49,782 nucleotides of DNA from positions 1 to 49,782 of the IMG/VR virus record IMGVR_UViG_3300030329_006014; one strand, 5' to 3'. Numbering within the stretch: the first letter of the stretch is position 1; every line of letters begins with the position of its first letter. A model generated the notes under the pieces. That model had not been told where the DNA came from, made no database searches, and was given only the letters and a program-made list of their open reading frames with translations. Source of the stretch: a virus. This document shows positions 37,797 through 44,971 of this stretch, in pieces. A program made the translations under genes and the position numbers.

Positions 37797-38908
37797 AAGC
37801 ACTAGTATTAGGAGTAGGGAGAATGGGGAAAGCTATCGCTTATGCGATGGATAAATTCGGCTTTGAAGTCGTGGGTATGGACGCTAACCCAGACGCCGCG
37901 AACAACATGCCAGAAGGCAATAATAATTTTTTTATTGTTGAAAATTCAGAAGAGATTTGCGAGGGTTTAGATGTAGAGATAAAGCCAGATGTGGTTATTA
38001 GCAGCTTGCCCTACCATCAAACAGAAGCCGTAGGCAAATGGTGCATCGATAACGGCGTACGTTATTGCGATTTAGGTGGCAGAGTAGATGTATCGCGTAA
38101 TATAAACGAATACGCGAAAGAAAAAGCCACCAAACCAGTGTTTACCGATTTAGGATTAGCGCCGGGATGGATAAACATAATGGCTGAATGGGCCTACAAG
38201 ACCCTACAACACAACGGCCAAGTCCATAATATAAAAATGATGGTAGGAGGACTACCTTCGCACAGAGTTAACCCCCCCTTAAATTACATCAATACTTGGT
38301 CTATAGATGGATTAATAAATGAATACAAAGACGACTGCACTGTGCTAGAAAATGGTGAAATAAAAGTAGTACCCGCGCTAGATGGGGTACTCCCTATAAA
38401 TGGTGGAGATCAATTTGGCCCCTTGGAGGTTTTTTATACCAGCGGAGGCGCTTCCCACACGATAAAAGAAATGAAAGAGAGGGGCGTTTTAAATTGCGAT
38501 TACAGAACAGTTCGATACCAAGGGCATAGGGATGTAGCAAAGTTCTTGCTAGATAACGTTTCCGCAGATTGCGTGGAAGAAGTTTTCGCTAAGGGGTGTC
38601 AACCAAAATCAGCAGTAATTGATATTGTAATGATGAAAATTTGGTCTAACGCAGGAGAATTGACTTGGGAAAAAAATGCATTAATCGCAGGAGACGAAGA
38701 GAATCAGCCAAACGGCTTTACCGCTATGCAAAAAGCAACGGCATTCCCCATATCCAGTGTCGCCAAAATTATGGCAGAAGGCAAACTTGAAGGGGATCAT
38801 GAGCAGCACAGAGATTATTGGACGCAATACCCAAGCAATCTTTCTTACTCTCACGTGCCTATCAAAGAGTTTAATGAGAATTTGTTAGCCTTAGGGTTAA
38901 CAATATGA
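37793..38908 (+). CDS. saccharopine dehydrogenase-like oxidoreductase (371 aa)
   Basis: N-terminal Rossmann motif ALVLGVGRMGKAIAYAM (residues 3-19), PDVVISSLPYHQT and DLGLAPGWINIMAEW, and the C-terminal catalytic domain (GGLPSHRVNPPLNYI, TWSIDGLINEY) match saccharopine reductase and carboxynorspermidine dehydrogenase. It would make or break a secondary amine between an amino acid and an aldehyde. Next to an aldehyde dehydrogenase this suggests lysine catabolism or polyamine synthesis during infection. Confidence 0.88.
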   Translation: MKALVLGVGRMGKAIAYAMDKFGFEVVGMDANPDAANNMPEGNNNFFIVENSEEICEGLDVEIKPDVVISSLPYHQTEAVGKWCIDNGVRYCDLGGRVDVSRNINEYAKEKATKPVFTDLGLAPGWINIMAEWAYKTLQHNGQVHNIKMMVGGLPSHRVNPPLNYINTWSIDGLINEYKDDCTVLENGEIKVVPALDGVLPINGGDQFGPLEVFYTSGGASHTIKEMKERGVLNCDYRTVRYQGHRDVAKFLLDNVSADCVEEVFAKGCQPKSAVIDIVMMKIWSNAGELTWEKNALIAGDEENQPNGFTAMQKATAFPISSVAKIMAEGKLEGDHEQHRDYWTQYPSNLSYSHVPIKEFNENLLALGLTI

Positions 38909-39015
38909 TAAAGAAAATAATCGAGTCTATATGGCTTTTGCTTCTCACGATATTTTACCTTATCGTAAGTATATTTATTTTTATTTATTCGATGATCTTC
39001 CATAAAGACAAATGA
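38905..39015 (+). CDS. small single-span membrane protein (36 aa)
   Basis: MIKKIIESIWLLLLTIFYL and on: almost entirely one hydrophobic helix, ending FHKDK. ATGA overlaps with both the preceding and the following gene support it being translated. No function assigned. Confidence 0.55.
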   Translation: MIKKIIESIWLLLLTIFYLIVSIFIFIYSMIFHKDK

Positions 39016-39647
39016 ACATCTCCCCTGACAAGTTAATTGAATTAGAGAAAAAATTTGGAGGACTTACTTCTTACGCGAGAAAGAGTAAACCCGGCCAGTC
39101 TAACCGAAAGACTGCCGTTGGCGGAGATAGAATGAGCCACGAAGAAGGGTGTCATGGATACTCAGAATATTATTCTAGATTTTTAAATTTTTTTAATTTT
39201 CAAGAGAGACTTGTGTTATGTGAGGTTGGAATCTTAGCTGGCACAGGATTAGGTATTTGGTCGAATATTATTAAAAACGGAAGAATAGTAGGGCTTGACC
39301 TTGATTTATCTACTATAGAACAGAATAAATCTTCCCTTCAAAAAAGTGGAATGGATTTTTCAAATGTAGAGATTTATGAATTCAACCAATTTGAAGATAA
39401 CATAGGCTTAATGAAAAGCATTCTTAAGGGGGATAATATTGATATAGCGATTGACGATGGAAACCACAGTATCAAATCAATACTAAAAACTATAGACAAT
39501 TTATCTCCCTTTTTATCTAAAAAATTTGTTTATTTTATTGAAGATGTTTGGGCTAATAAGCTTCATCTTATAAAAGTTATTAAGAACAACTATCCCTCAT
39601 GGAACGTAGAAAGTGACAGAGAACTTATAGTTTGTTACGAGCCGTAA
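39012..39647 (+). CDS. class I SAM-dependent methyltransferase (211 aa)
   Basis: CEVGILAGTGLGIWSNII is motif I (about residues 70-87), RIVGLDLDL motif II, and IAIDDGNHSIKSI and FVYFIEDVW the later core strands. The D-D-G-x-H pattern resembles sugar O-methyltransferases of the MycE type. The substrate is unknown; a glycan intermediate would fit the glycosyltransferases nearby. Ends 7 nt before the -35 box of the nuclease promoter. Confidence 0.82.
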   Translation: MNISPDKLIELEKKFGGLTSYARKSKPGQSNRKTAVGGDRMSHEEGCHGYSEYYSRFLNFFNFQERLVLCEVGILAGTGLGIWSNIIKNGRIVGLDLDLSTIEQNKSSLQKSGMDFSNVEIYEFNQFEDNIGLMKSILKGDNIDIAIDDGNHSIKSILKTIDNLSPFLSKKFVYFIEDVWANKLHLIKVIKNNYPSWNVESDRELIVCYEP

Positions 39648-39654
39648 AAATTTC

Positions 39655-39682
39655 TTGTATTAAAATAAAAAACCCTTATCAT
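39655..39682 (+). promoter_or_regulatory. sigma-70-type promoter for the RecB/Cas4-like nuclease
   Basis: TTGTAT, 16 nt, TATCAT, then 21 nt to a TTG start with an AGGAGG ribosome-binding site between them. Contrast with the leaderless promoters: here a normal leader is present. Confidence 0.75.
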
Positions 39683-39703
39683 CTTACATAGGAGGACACG
39701 TCT

Positions 39704-40678
39704 TTGGCTAAAAAAGAAAAAAAAGTATTATCAGCTTCAAGAATAAAAACTTACGAGGATTGCTCTTGGAAATATTGGTGTAATTACCACGAAAAAATTC
39801 CTCAAACCCAAAACGACGGAGCGTGTCGCGGTACAGTTTGCCACACTGTTTTTGAGTACCTTTTGCTACCAAAACATAAGAAATGTTTTGACGCAATCAT
39901 GGAAGCGGGTAATACGAGCGGCAGTCCTGCGGTAGTTAGGCTGTTAAGAATGTTACTTAAAAAAAGCTGCTGCTTCAATGAAGAAAATTTACAAATGTGC
40001 ATAGACATGGTGTACGTTGGGCTTAATGCTGACTTTTTTGGGGAAGGAGGCAAAGCGGATAAGCCTGAAATAAAATTTGTAATTAAAAACAAAGACCCCG
40101 AATACGAGATAATGGGATTCATAGATAAGAAAATAAAATTTAAAGATAAAATTAAAATTGTTGATTATAAATCTAGCAAAAGAAAATTTTCAAAGAAAGA
40201 TTTAGAAGCTAACATGCAAGCAATGACATATACGCTTGCAGCTAAAAGAAAATGGCCTAAATCTGCAAAAAATGTTGAAGTGGAATTTGTTTTCTTAAAA
40301 TTTCCTAACCAACCTCTCCAACAAATCACCATACCAGAAGAGCAACTTAAAGGCTTCGAGCATTACTTAGCTTTTATATATAAGCAATTAAATTCGTTTA
40401 CAAAAGATCAAGCAAAAACTAATTATGCAAAAGACAAAATGGCAACAAAGTTTTTCTGCAAAGCTGGCTCTCACTGGAAATGTCCATATCTAGAACCGTA
40501 TGATTATTACTCTCTTGAGGACGAAGAAGGTAATATCCTCAAAGGAGCCTTTACGAAAGAGGAGCTAGAGCCAGCGGCCACTAACGGAAACAGGGTGGTA
40601 AAGAAAAGGTACGAAGGATGCCCAGCGCATCCCGAAGGGAGCGGAAAAGAGCCAGAAGATCCATGCGATTGGATTTGA
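39704..40678 (+). CDS. RecB/Cas4-like PD-(D/E)XK nuclease (324 aa)
   Basis: N-terminal SASRIKTYEDCSWKYWCNYH is the family's opening motif, with a possible Fe-S cysteine; HTVFEYLLL is motif I; EIMGFIDKKI and IKIVDYKSSKRK are the D and D-x-K of the active site; ANMQAMTYTLAA is the Q-x-x-x-Y motif. Cysteines in FFCKAGSHWKCPYL near the end could complete a 4Fe-4S cluster. It starts at TTG after AGGAGG. Probably a single-strand exonuclease for recombination. Confidence 0.88.
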   Translation: MAKKEKKVLSASRIKTYEDCSWKYWCNYHEKIPQTQNDGACRGTVCHTVFEYLLLPKHKKCFDAIMEAGNTSGSPAVVRLLRMLLKKSCCFNEENLQMCIDMVYVGLNADFFGEGGKADKPEIKFVIKNKDPEYEIMGFIDKKIKFKDKIKIVDYKSSKRKFSKKDLEANMQAMTYTLAAKRKWPKSAKNVEVEFVFLKFPNQPLQQITIPEEQLKGFEHYLAFIYKQLNSFTKDQAKTNYAKDKMATKFFCKAGSHWKCPYLEPYDYYSLEDEEGNILKGAFTKEELEPAATNGNRVVKKRYEGCPAHPEGSGKEPEDPCDWI

Positions 40679-40702
40679 CTTATTAAAAAAAATAATTACT
40701 AT
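40675..40702 (+). promoter_or_regulatory. sigma-70-type promoter for the split polymerase region
   Basis: TTGACT, 16 nt, TACTAT, then 8 nt to ATG 40711. The -35 box contains the TGA stop of the upstream nuclease gene. Confidence 0.7.
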
Positions 40703-40710
40703 ACGAATAT

Positions 40711-41478
40711 ATGAATGAAATTTTGCCTATTTTTAAATCTCATTATAGCATTGGCAAATCAATTTTGACGCTCAGAAACAGCGAATCTACACCCGACGAA
40801 GCAGATTCAATCTTTGATATATGCGCTGAAAATAAACTTAAAGAAGCCACTGTAGTAGATGATAGCATGAGCGGCTTCCTTGAGGCGTACAAAAACTCAA
40901 AAGAGTTAGAGTTAAAATTAATTTTTGGACTAAGAATTACTATATGCAACGAAATGTCTCAAAAAGATTCAGATTCCTTAAAAACGAATAGTAAAATTTT
41001 AATCTTCATGAAGAACGAAGATGGGTACAAAAGGTTAATTAAAATTTTTACGTCAGCGGCGAGAGACGGCTTCTATTATCAACCAAGGACAGACTATAAA
41101 ACCTTAAAAAAATACTGGAGCAACAAAGACCTTGCCTTAGCTGTTCCATTTTACGATTCATACATATTTAATAATTCATTATACGGTTCGGTGTGTGTGC
41201 CAGAGTTTGAATTTTGCTCTCCAACATACTTTCTCGAAGATAATGATCTACCCTTTGATAAAATAATAAGGGACAAGGTTATATATCAATCTAAGAATGA
41301 TAAAGCGGAAATTCAAAGTGTCCAGAGCGTATACTACAAACAAAAGAAAGATTTTAAATCATACTTAACCTTTAGATGTATCAACAACAGAAGCTCCCTA
41401 GACAAGCCAGAGCTAGAACATATGACGAGCGATGAGTTTTGTATTGAAAGCTGGAGAGAAAAAAGTGATAACTCATAA
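40711..41478 (+). CDS. dnaE: DNA polymerase III alpha subunit, N-terminal (PHP) part (255 aa)
   Basis: Matches only the PHP domain of DnaE. FKSHYSIGKSI replaces the usual metal-binding H-x-H start; KLIFGLRITI corresponds to the G-I-K-P-I-x-G-x-E region; KILIFMKNEDGYKRLIKIF and SAARDGFYYQPR are well conserved; HMTSDEFCIESW corresponds to the end of the domain. The metal-binding histidines are mostly lost, so nuclease activity is unlikely. The rest of the polymerase is encoded 3.5 kb downstream. It ends at a true stop, overlapping a nuclease gene. Confidence 0.85.
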   Translation: MNEILPIFKSHYSIGKSILTLRNSESTPDEADSIFDICAENKLKEATVVDDSMSGFLEAYKNSKELELKLIFGLRITICNEMSQKDSDSLKTNSKILIFMKNEDGYKRLIKIFTSAARDGFYYQPRTDYKTLKKYWSNKDLALAVPFYDSYIFNNSLYGSVCVPEFEFCSPTYFLEDNDLPFDKIIRDKVIYQSKNDKAEIQSVQSVYYKQKKDFKSYLTFRCINNRSSLDKPELEHMTSDEFCIESWREKSDNS

Positions 41479-42067
41479 AGACATAATCAGATTCTCCATT
41501 AAGCCATCTACGGCAAATACTTGCATGGAATACGCCAAAGAGTGCAACTTAATAAACTGCGAATCTCAAATAGTCTCCGCAAAAAATAAGCGAAAAAATA
41601 ACATAGAATATCAATTCACCGGACAACTTACAACATTTGTAGCTAGCGAATGGTTCTTTAGAGACGGCGGCAAGACTTATTTTGAGACCAGAGATAAACA
41701 AAATCAGCAAAAATATAAAGGAGACATGGGTATCGATTTACCCCCCTACCCAATTGACGTAAAGGGGGGGAGAATTAGATACCGCTCAAAGGATATTTTA
41801 ACTTATAACCTTTTTGTAAGACCACACGAAAGACATAAATCAAATATTTACATAGCCACTTTAGCTGACTTTACGGACGAATTTGAAAAGTGCAAAGTTT
41901 ATTTAATGGGTTGGATTCCCGAAAGAGATCTCCCCTCAGAATTAAACTATAATTACGACAAAGATAGCTCAAAAAAGGGAACGTTTGCTTTGCAGAATAA
42001 AATGCTAAATCCTCTTCCTAAATTTAACGATACATTTGAAAACAAATTAAAAGCTTTCAGCTTATAA
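41465..42067 (+). CDS. predicted PD-(D/E)XK nuclease inserted in the dnaE split (200 aa)
   Basis: KYKGDMGIDLPPYPIDVKGG (about residues 85-104) gives the D-x(n)-D-x-K pattern of the restriction-endonuclease fold, with a preceding VASEWFF supplying a possible Glu. The remainder is beta-rich. I take GTG 41465 as start because GGAG lies 7 nt before it; an ATG at 41432 lies further inside dnaE. Its place exactly at the break in the polymerase gene recalls intercalating homing endonucleases. Confidence 0.65.
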   Translation: MITHKDIIRFSIKPSTANTCMEYAKECNLINCESQIVSAKNKRKNNIEYQFTGQLTTFVASEWFFRDGGKTYFETRDKQNQQKYKGDMGIDLPPYPIDVKGGRIRYRSKDILTYNLFVRPHERHKSNIYIATLADFTDEFEKCKVYLMGWIPERDLPSELNYNYDKDSSKKGTFALQNKMLNPLPKFNDTFENKLKAFSL

Positions 42068-42068
42068 A

Positions 42069-42749
42069 ATGGAAAACATATCTCTAGTAACTTTAGCCAC
42101 GGACAACTTACCCTACAAGGAAGCAACGGTGTCTAATAAAAAATCTTACTGCGAAAAACATAATTATAATTTTGTTCTTTTTTCTGAATCTTTAGATGAA
42201 GATAGACCCGCTCCTTGGGGTAAAATAAAAGCCCTACAAAAAACCCTAGATGACGTTTCCACGCATTGGGCCGTCTGGATTGATGCAGACGCCTTCATAA
42301 TGAATGACGAAATTAAATTGGAATCAATTATAGATGATGAGTACGATCTTATTATAGCTGTAGACTGCTTTACTATAAACACGGGGGTTTTTCTCTTAAA
42401 AAATACAAAAAATTCAAAACATTTCCTTAAAGAGGTTTACGAAAAAAACTGGGCGATCAATCACCCTTGGTGGGAGCAAGCAGCTATCATAGAATATATA
42501 AATGAACCAAACTCACTAAAAGTTAAAACAATTACCCAAAAAGATATAAACGCTTACCCCCCTATAGCTAGAGAAAGCGTGTCAGAAAAACAACAGTGGA
42601 CCCGAACAAGAAACGAATTGTTTTTTTACAACAAAGAGAGAGCGGACAAAGGGATTTACGAGCAAGGAGATTTCATTCTCCATTTTGCTGGCTTTAATTC
42701 TCAGGAAGAAAAAATGAAAAATATAAATGAATACATAGACAATGGATGA
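42069..42749 (+). CDS. GT34-type glycosyltransferase, copy 1 (226 aa)
   Basis: HWAVWIDADAFIMNDEIKL holds the metal-binding D-x-D, TINTGVFLLKN the acceptor-side motif, PWWEQAAIIEY and GDFILHFAGF the C-terminal motifs of galactosyl/xylosyl-transferase family 34 (GMA12/MNN10). Starts 1 nt after the nuclease. The next gene is a related copy. Acceptor unknown. Confidence 0.85.
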   Translation: MENISLVTLATDNLPYKEATVSNKKSYCEKHNYNFVLFSESLDEDRPAPWGKIKALQKTLDDVSTHWAVWIDADAFIMNDEIKLESIIDDEYDLIIAVDCFTINTGVFLLKNTKNSKHFLKEVYEKNWAINHPWWEQAAIIEYINEPNSLKVKTITQKDINAYPPIARESVSEKQQWTRTRNELFFYNKERADKGIYEQGDFILHFAGFNSQEEKMKNINEYIDNG

Positions 42750-43461
42750 GTACGGTTTAAATATTGCTGATGCGAAAGGCAAGAGCATAAGCGTTATCTC
42801 TTTTGCTACGGAAAACGTGTGGGATTGGGCGGAAGAAATTTTTGAAAATAATAAAGAATATTGTGAAAAACACGACTACTCTTGGAAAGGCTTTAGAGAT
42901 TTAAAAGACAAAAGCAGACCTACTAATTGGAGTAAGATTGCGTACATCCTAGAAGAAATGGAAAACGATTGCGATTGGATATTTTGGATAGACGCTGACG
43001 CAATCATAATGAATCATTCTATAAAATTAGAAGAATTTATAAATGACGATTATGATTTCGTAGTTACCCATAGTCCATGCGGTTGGTGTACGGGTACTTG
43101 GCTTATAAATAATAATATTTATTCCAGAAAACTTTTAGAGTATACTTACTCCAAGGAAGAGTTTATCGATCACCCCTCTGGAGTACAGGTTGATTCAGCG
43201 TTTTATAATGCGGCTTACGAAAAAGGTTCAAGGACAATAGTCTTAGAGCAAACAAAATTAAATTCTTTTCCTCATTACAAATATTACAGAAATTTTGGAG
43301 AGTTTACAACGAAAGCTGGGGTTTTTAATTTTAAAAGCACCTACGAAGATTACAAAAAATTATCCTTCAAAGATGGAGACTTTATACTTCATCTAGCTGG
43401 ATTTAATAACAAAGGAAGAAAAAGTATTTATAACAACTACAAAGAAAGGATTGTAAAATAA
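42742..43461 (+). CDS. GT34-type glycosyltransferase, copy 2 (239 aa)
   Basis: Paralogue of the preceding gene: WIFWIDADAIIMNHSIKL, HSPCGWCTGTWLINN, HPSGVQVDSAFYNA and GDFILHLAGFNN occupy matching places. The acceptor-side segment differs (CGWCTGTW in place of INTGVF), so donor or acceptor may differ. Overlaps the neighbours by 8 nt and 1 nt. Confidence 0.83.
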   Translation: MDEYGLNIADAKGKSISVISFATENVWDWAEEIFENNKEYCEKHDYSWKGFRDLKDKSRPTNWSKIAYILEEMENDCDWIFWIDADAIIMNHSIKLEEFINDDYDFVVTHSPCGWCTGTWLINNNIYSRKLLEYTYSKEEFIDHPSGVQVDSAFYNAAYEKGSRTIVLEQTKLNSFPHYKYYRNFGEFTTKAGVFNFKSTYEDYKKLSFKDGDFILHLAGFNNKGRKSIYNNYKERIVK

Positions 43462-44099
43462 TGGATGAACAATTTTTAAGATTTGATAAAGATAAAGAAT
43501 ATGTTTTTATCGACTGCGAAACTCTCAACTTATGCCTTAACAGTTGTCATAATTTGCCTTGGCAAATTGCCATGTTAAAAGTTGTAGGTGATAAAAAAAT
43601 CGCAGAAAAGAACTTTTATATTAAATGGGACACAAAACTACAGATTAGCGCAGACGCAGCAAGGATAACTCGCTTTAACCCCAAGGTGTTAGAAAAAAGA
43701 GGCTTAACCCCAGAAGAAGTATTTCCAACCATGGAAGACTGGCTGGATAACGCAGACTATATAGTGGGTCATAATATATTAGGGTTCGACTTATATTTAA
43801 TAAAAGACTATTACAAGTATATGGGGAAAGAGTATAGGCATTTAGTAAATAAAATCATAGACACAAATTGTATAGCCAGAGGAATTAAGTATGATGTTCA
43901 CTATAAGATAGGGCAAGATTTAACTGAATACCAATACAGGATGTTACACGAGAGAAGGAAGGGTATAAAAACAAACCTAACCCATATGGGGAAAGAGTTT
44001 GAGATAAATCACGACTACAGTAAACTCCACGATGCAATCGTTGATCTTGAGCTTAACCTTAAAGTTTGGAATAAATTAAAATGGCAGATAGAACTGTAA
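43461..44099 (+). CDS. DnaQ-like 3'-5' exonuclease (212 aa)
   Basis: DEDDh fold: YVFIDCETLN (Exo I, D and E), ADYIVGHNILGFDLYL (Exo II, D) and KLHDAIVDLELNLK (Exo III, H-D). This is the proofreading-type exonuclease (epsilon) expected with a DnaE polymerase, and it is encoded within the split polymerase region. It shares its first base with the stop codon of the gene before it. Confidence 0.88.
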   Translation: MDEQFLRFDKDKEYVFIDCETLNLCLNSCHNLPWQIAMLKVVGDKKIAEKNFYIKWDTKLQISADAARITRFNPKVLEKRGLTPEEVFPTMEDWLDNADYIVGHNILGFDLYLIKDYYKYMGKEYRHLVNKIIDTNCIARGIKYDVHYKIGQDLTEYQYRMLHERRKGIKTNLTHMGKEFEINHDYSKLHDAIVDLELNLKVWNKLKWQIEL

Positions 44100-44971
44100 T
44101 TAATAAAGTAGACGACGGGTTCTACCACATTTGGTCTCCTTCTTGTTTTTGGGGGGATCAAATGTTCAACTTAATGGCGGCTAAACAATTAGCTAAAGGT
44201 AAAGACGTAGTAATCCATACAGCTAAAGAGGCTTGGACCGGGCACACTAAAGAATGGTTTCCTATGGATCGAAATATATTTAAATTTTGGTCAACAGTCA
44301 ATTTTATAAAAGGTATTATCTTTGACGTTAGTCAAAAAAAACCAATAGACAAGGGTCGCAAAGAAAGCAGATACCACGTTGGAATGACTTTGGCTAGTGG
44401 CTCAGAGCTTTTGGGTAATACGTTCGTTCACGACATAAGTAAAGACATAGACTTTTCTTCTTTCTCCAAGTTTAGTCATCCTTATCGCGCTGATAATCAT
44501 AAAATAGCCGTGTTTCAACCAATATCTATCTTGCATAGAGCAAAAAATGATATACAATCAGAGTATATAAGCCCTTGGGATAAAAGCGTAGAAGCCCTGC
44601 TTGAACAAGGATATGAAGTGGTGGCTATAGGTAGTGAGAAAGACGAAAAAGACATGGAAGAGTACTATCCAAACCTGTTAAAAAAATACCCTATCACAAA
44701 CCTACTAGGAAAAACTAATATATTTGAGTCAATCGACCTAATCATGAACCACGCTTCGTTTGTTTTGTCTTGCGATAGCTGGTCAGCTTGGTACGGTATA
44801 GCGTCTAGAAAAAAAACGGCAGTTTCTGCGGGAAAAACATACAGGAACGGCGATGAAGAAAATATTTATATAGAGGCGCTAGGAAACAAAGATGTTTATA
44901 AACTTGATTACGCCTACAACAAAGAGAACTGTGACCTTAACTTAGCAAAATGGATAACGGAAAATGCCTGA
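44081..44971 (+). CDS. GT-B glycosyltransferase, GT9-like (296 aa)
   Basis: HIWSPSCFWGDQMFNLMAA at the start, then VVAIGSEKDEKDMEEYY and LLGKTNIFESIDLIMNHA, and FVLSCDSWSAWYGIASRKK, where GT9 heptosyltransferases have the sugar-nucleotide site. Overlaps the exonuclease and the polymerase core gene. Donor and acceptor unknown. Confidence 0.75.
   Translation: MADRTVINKVDDGFYHIWSPSCFWGDQMFNLMAAKQLAKGKDVVIHTAKEAWTGHTKEWFPMDRNIFKFWSTVNFIKGIIFDVSQKKPIDKGRKESRYHVGMTLASGSELLGNTFVHDISKDIDFSSFSKFSHPYRADNHKIAVFQPISILHRAKNDIQSEYISPWDKSVEALLEQGYEVVAIGSEKDEKDMEEYYPNLLKKYPITNLLGKTNIFESIDLIMNHASFVLSCDSWSAWYGIASRKKTAVSAGKTYRNGDEENIYIEALGNKDVYKLDYAYNKENCDLNLAKWITENA

Noticed and set aside
39774-39782. GTGTAAT copy inside the RecB/Cas4-like nuclease gene
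   Set aside because: It encodes conserved Cys-Asn in the nuclease's opening motif and lies inside a gene with its own promoter, so it is treated as coincidence.
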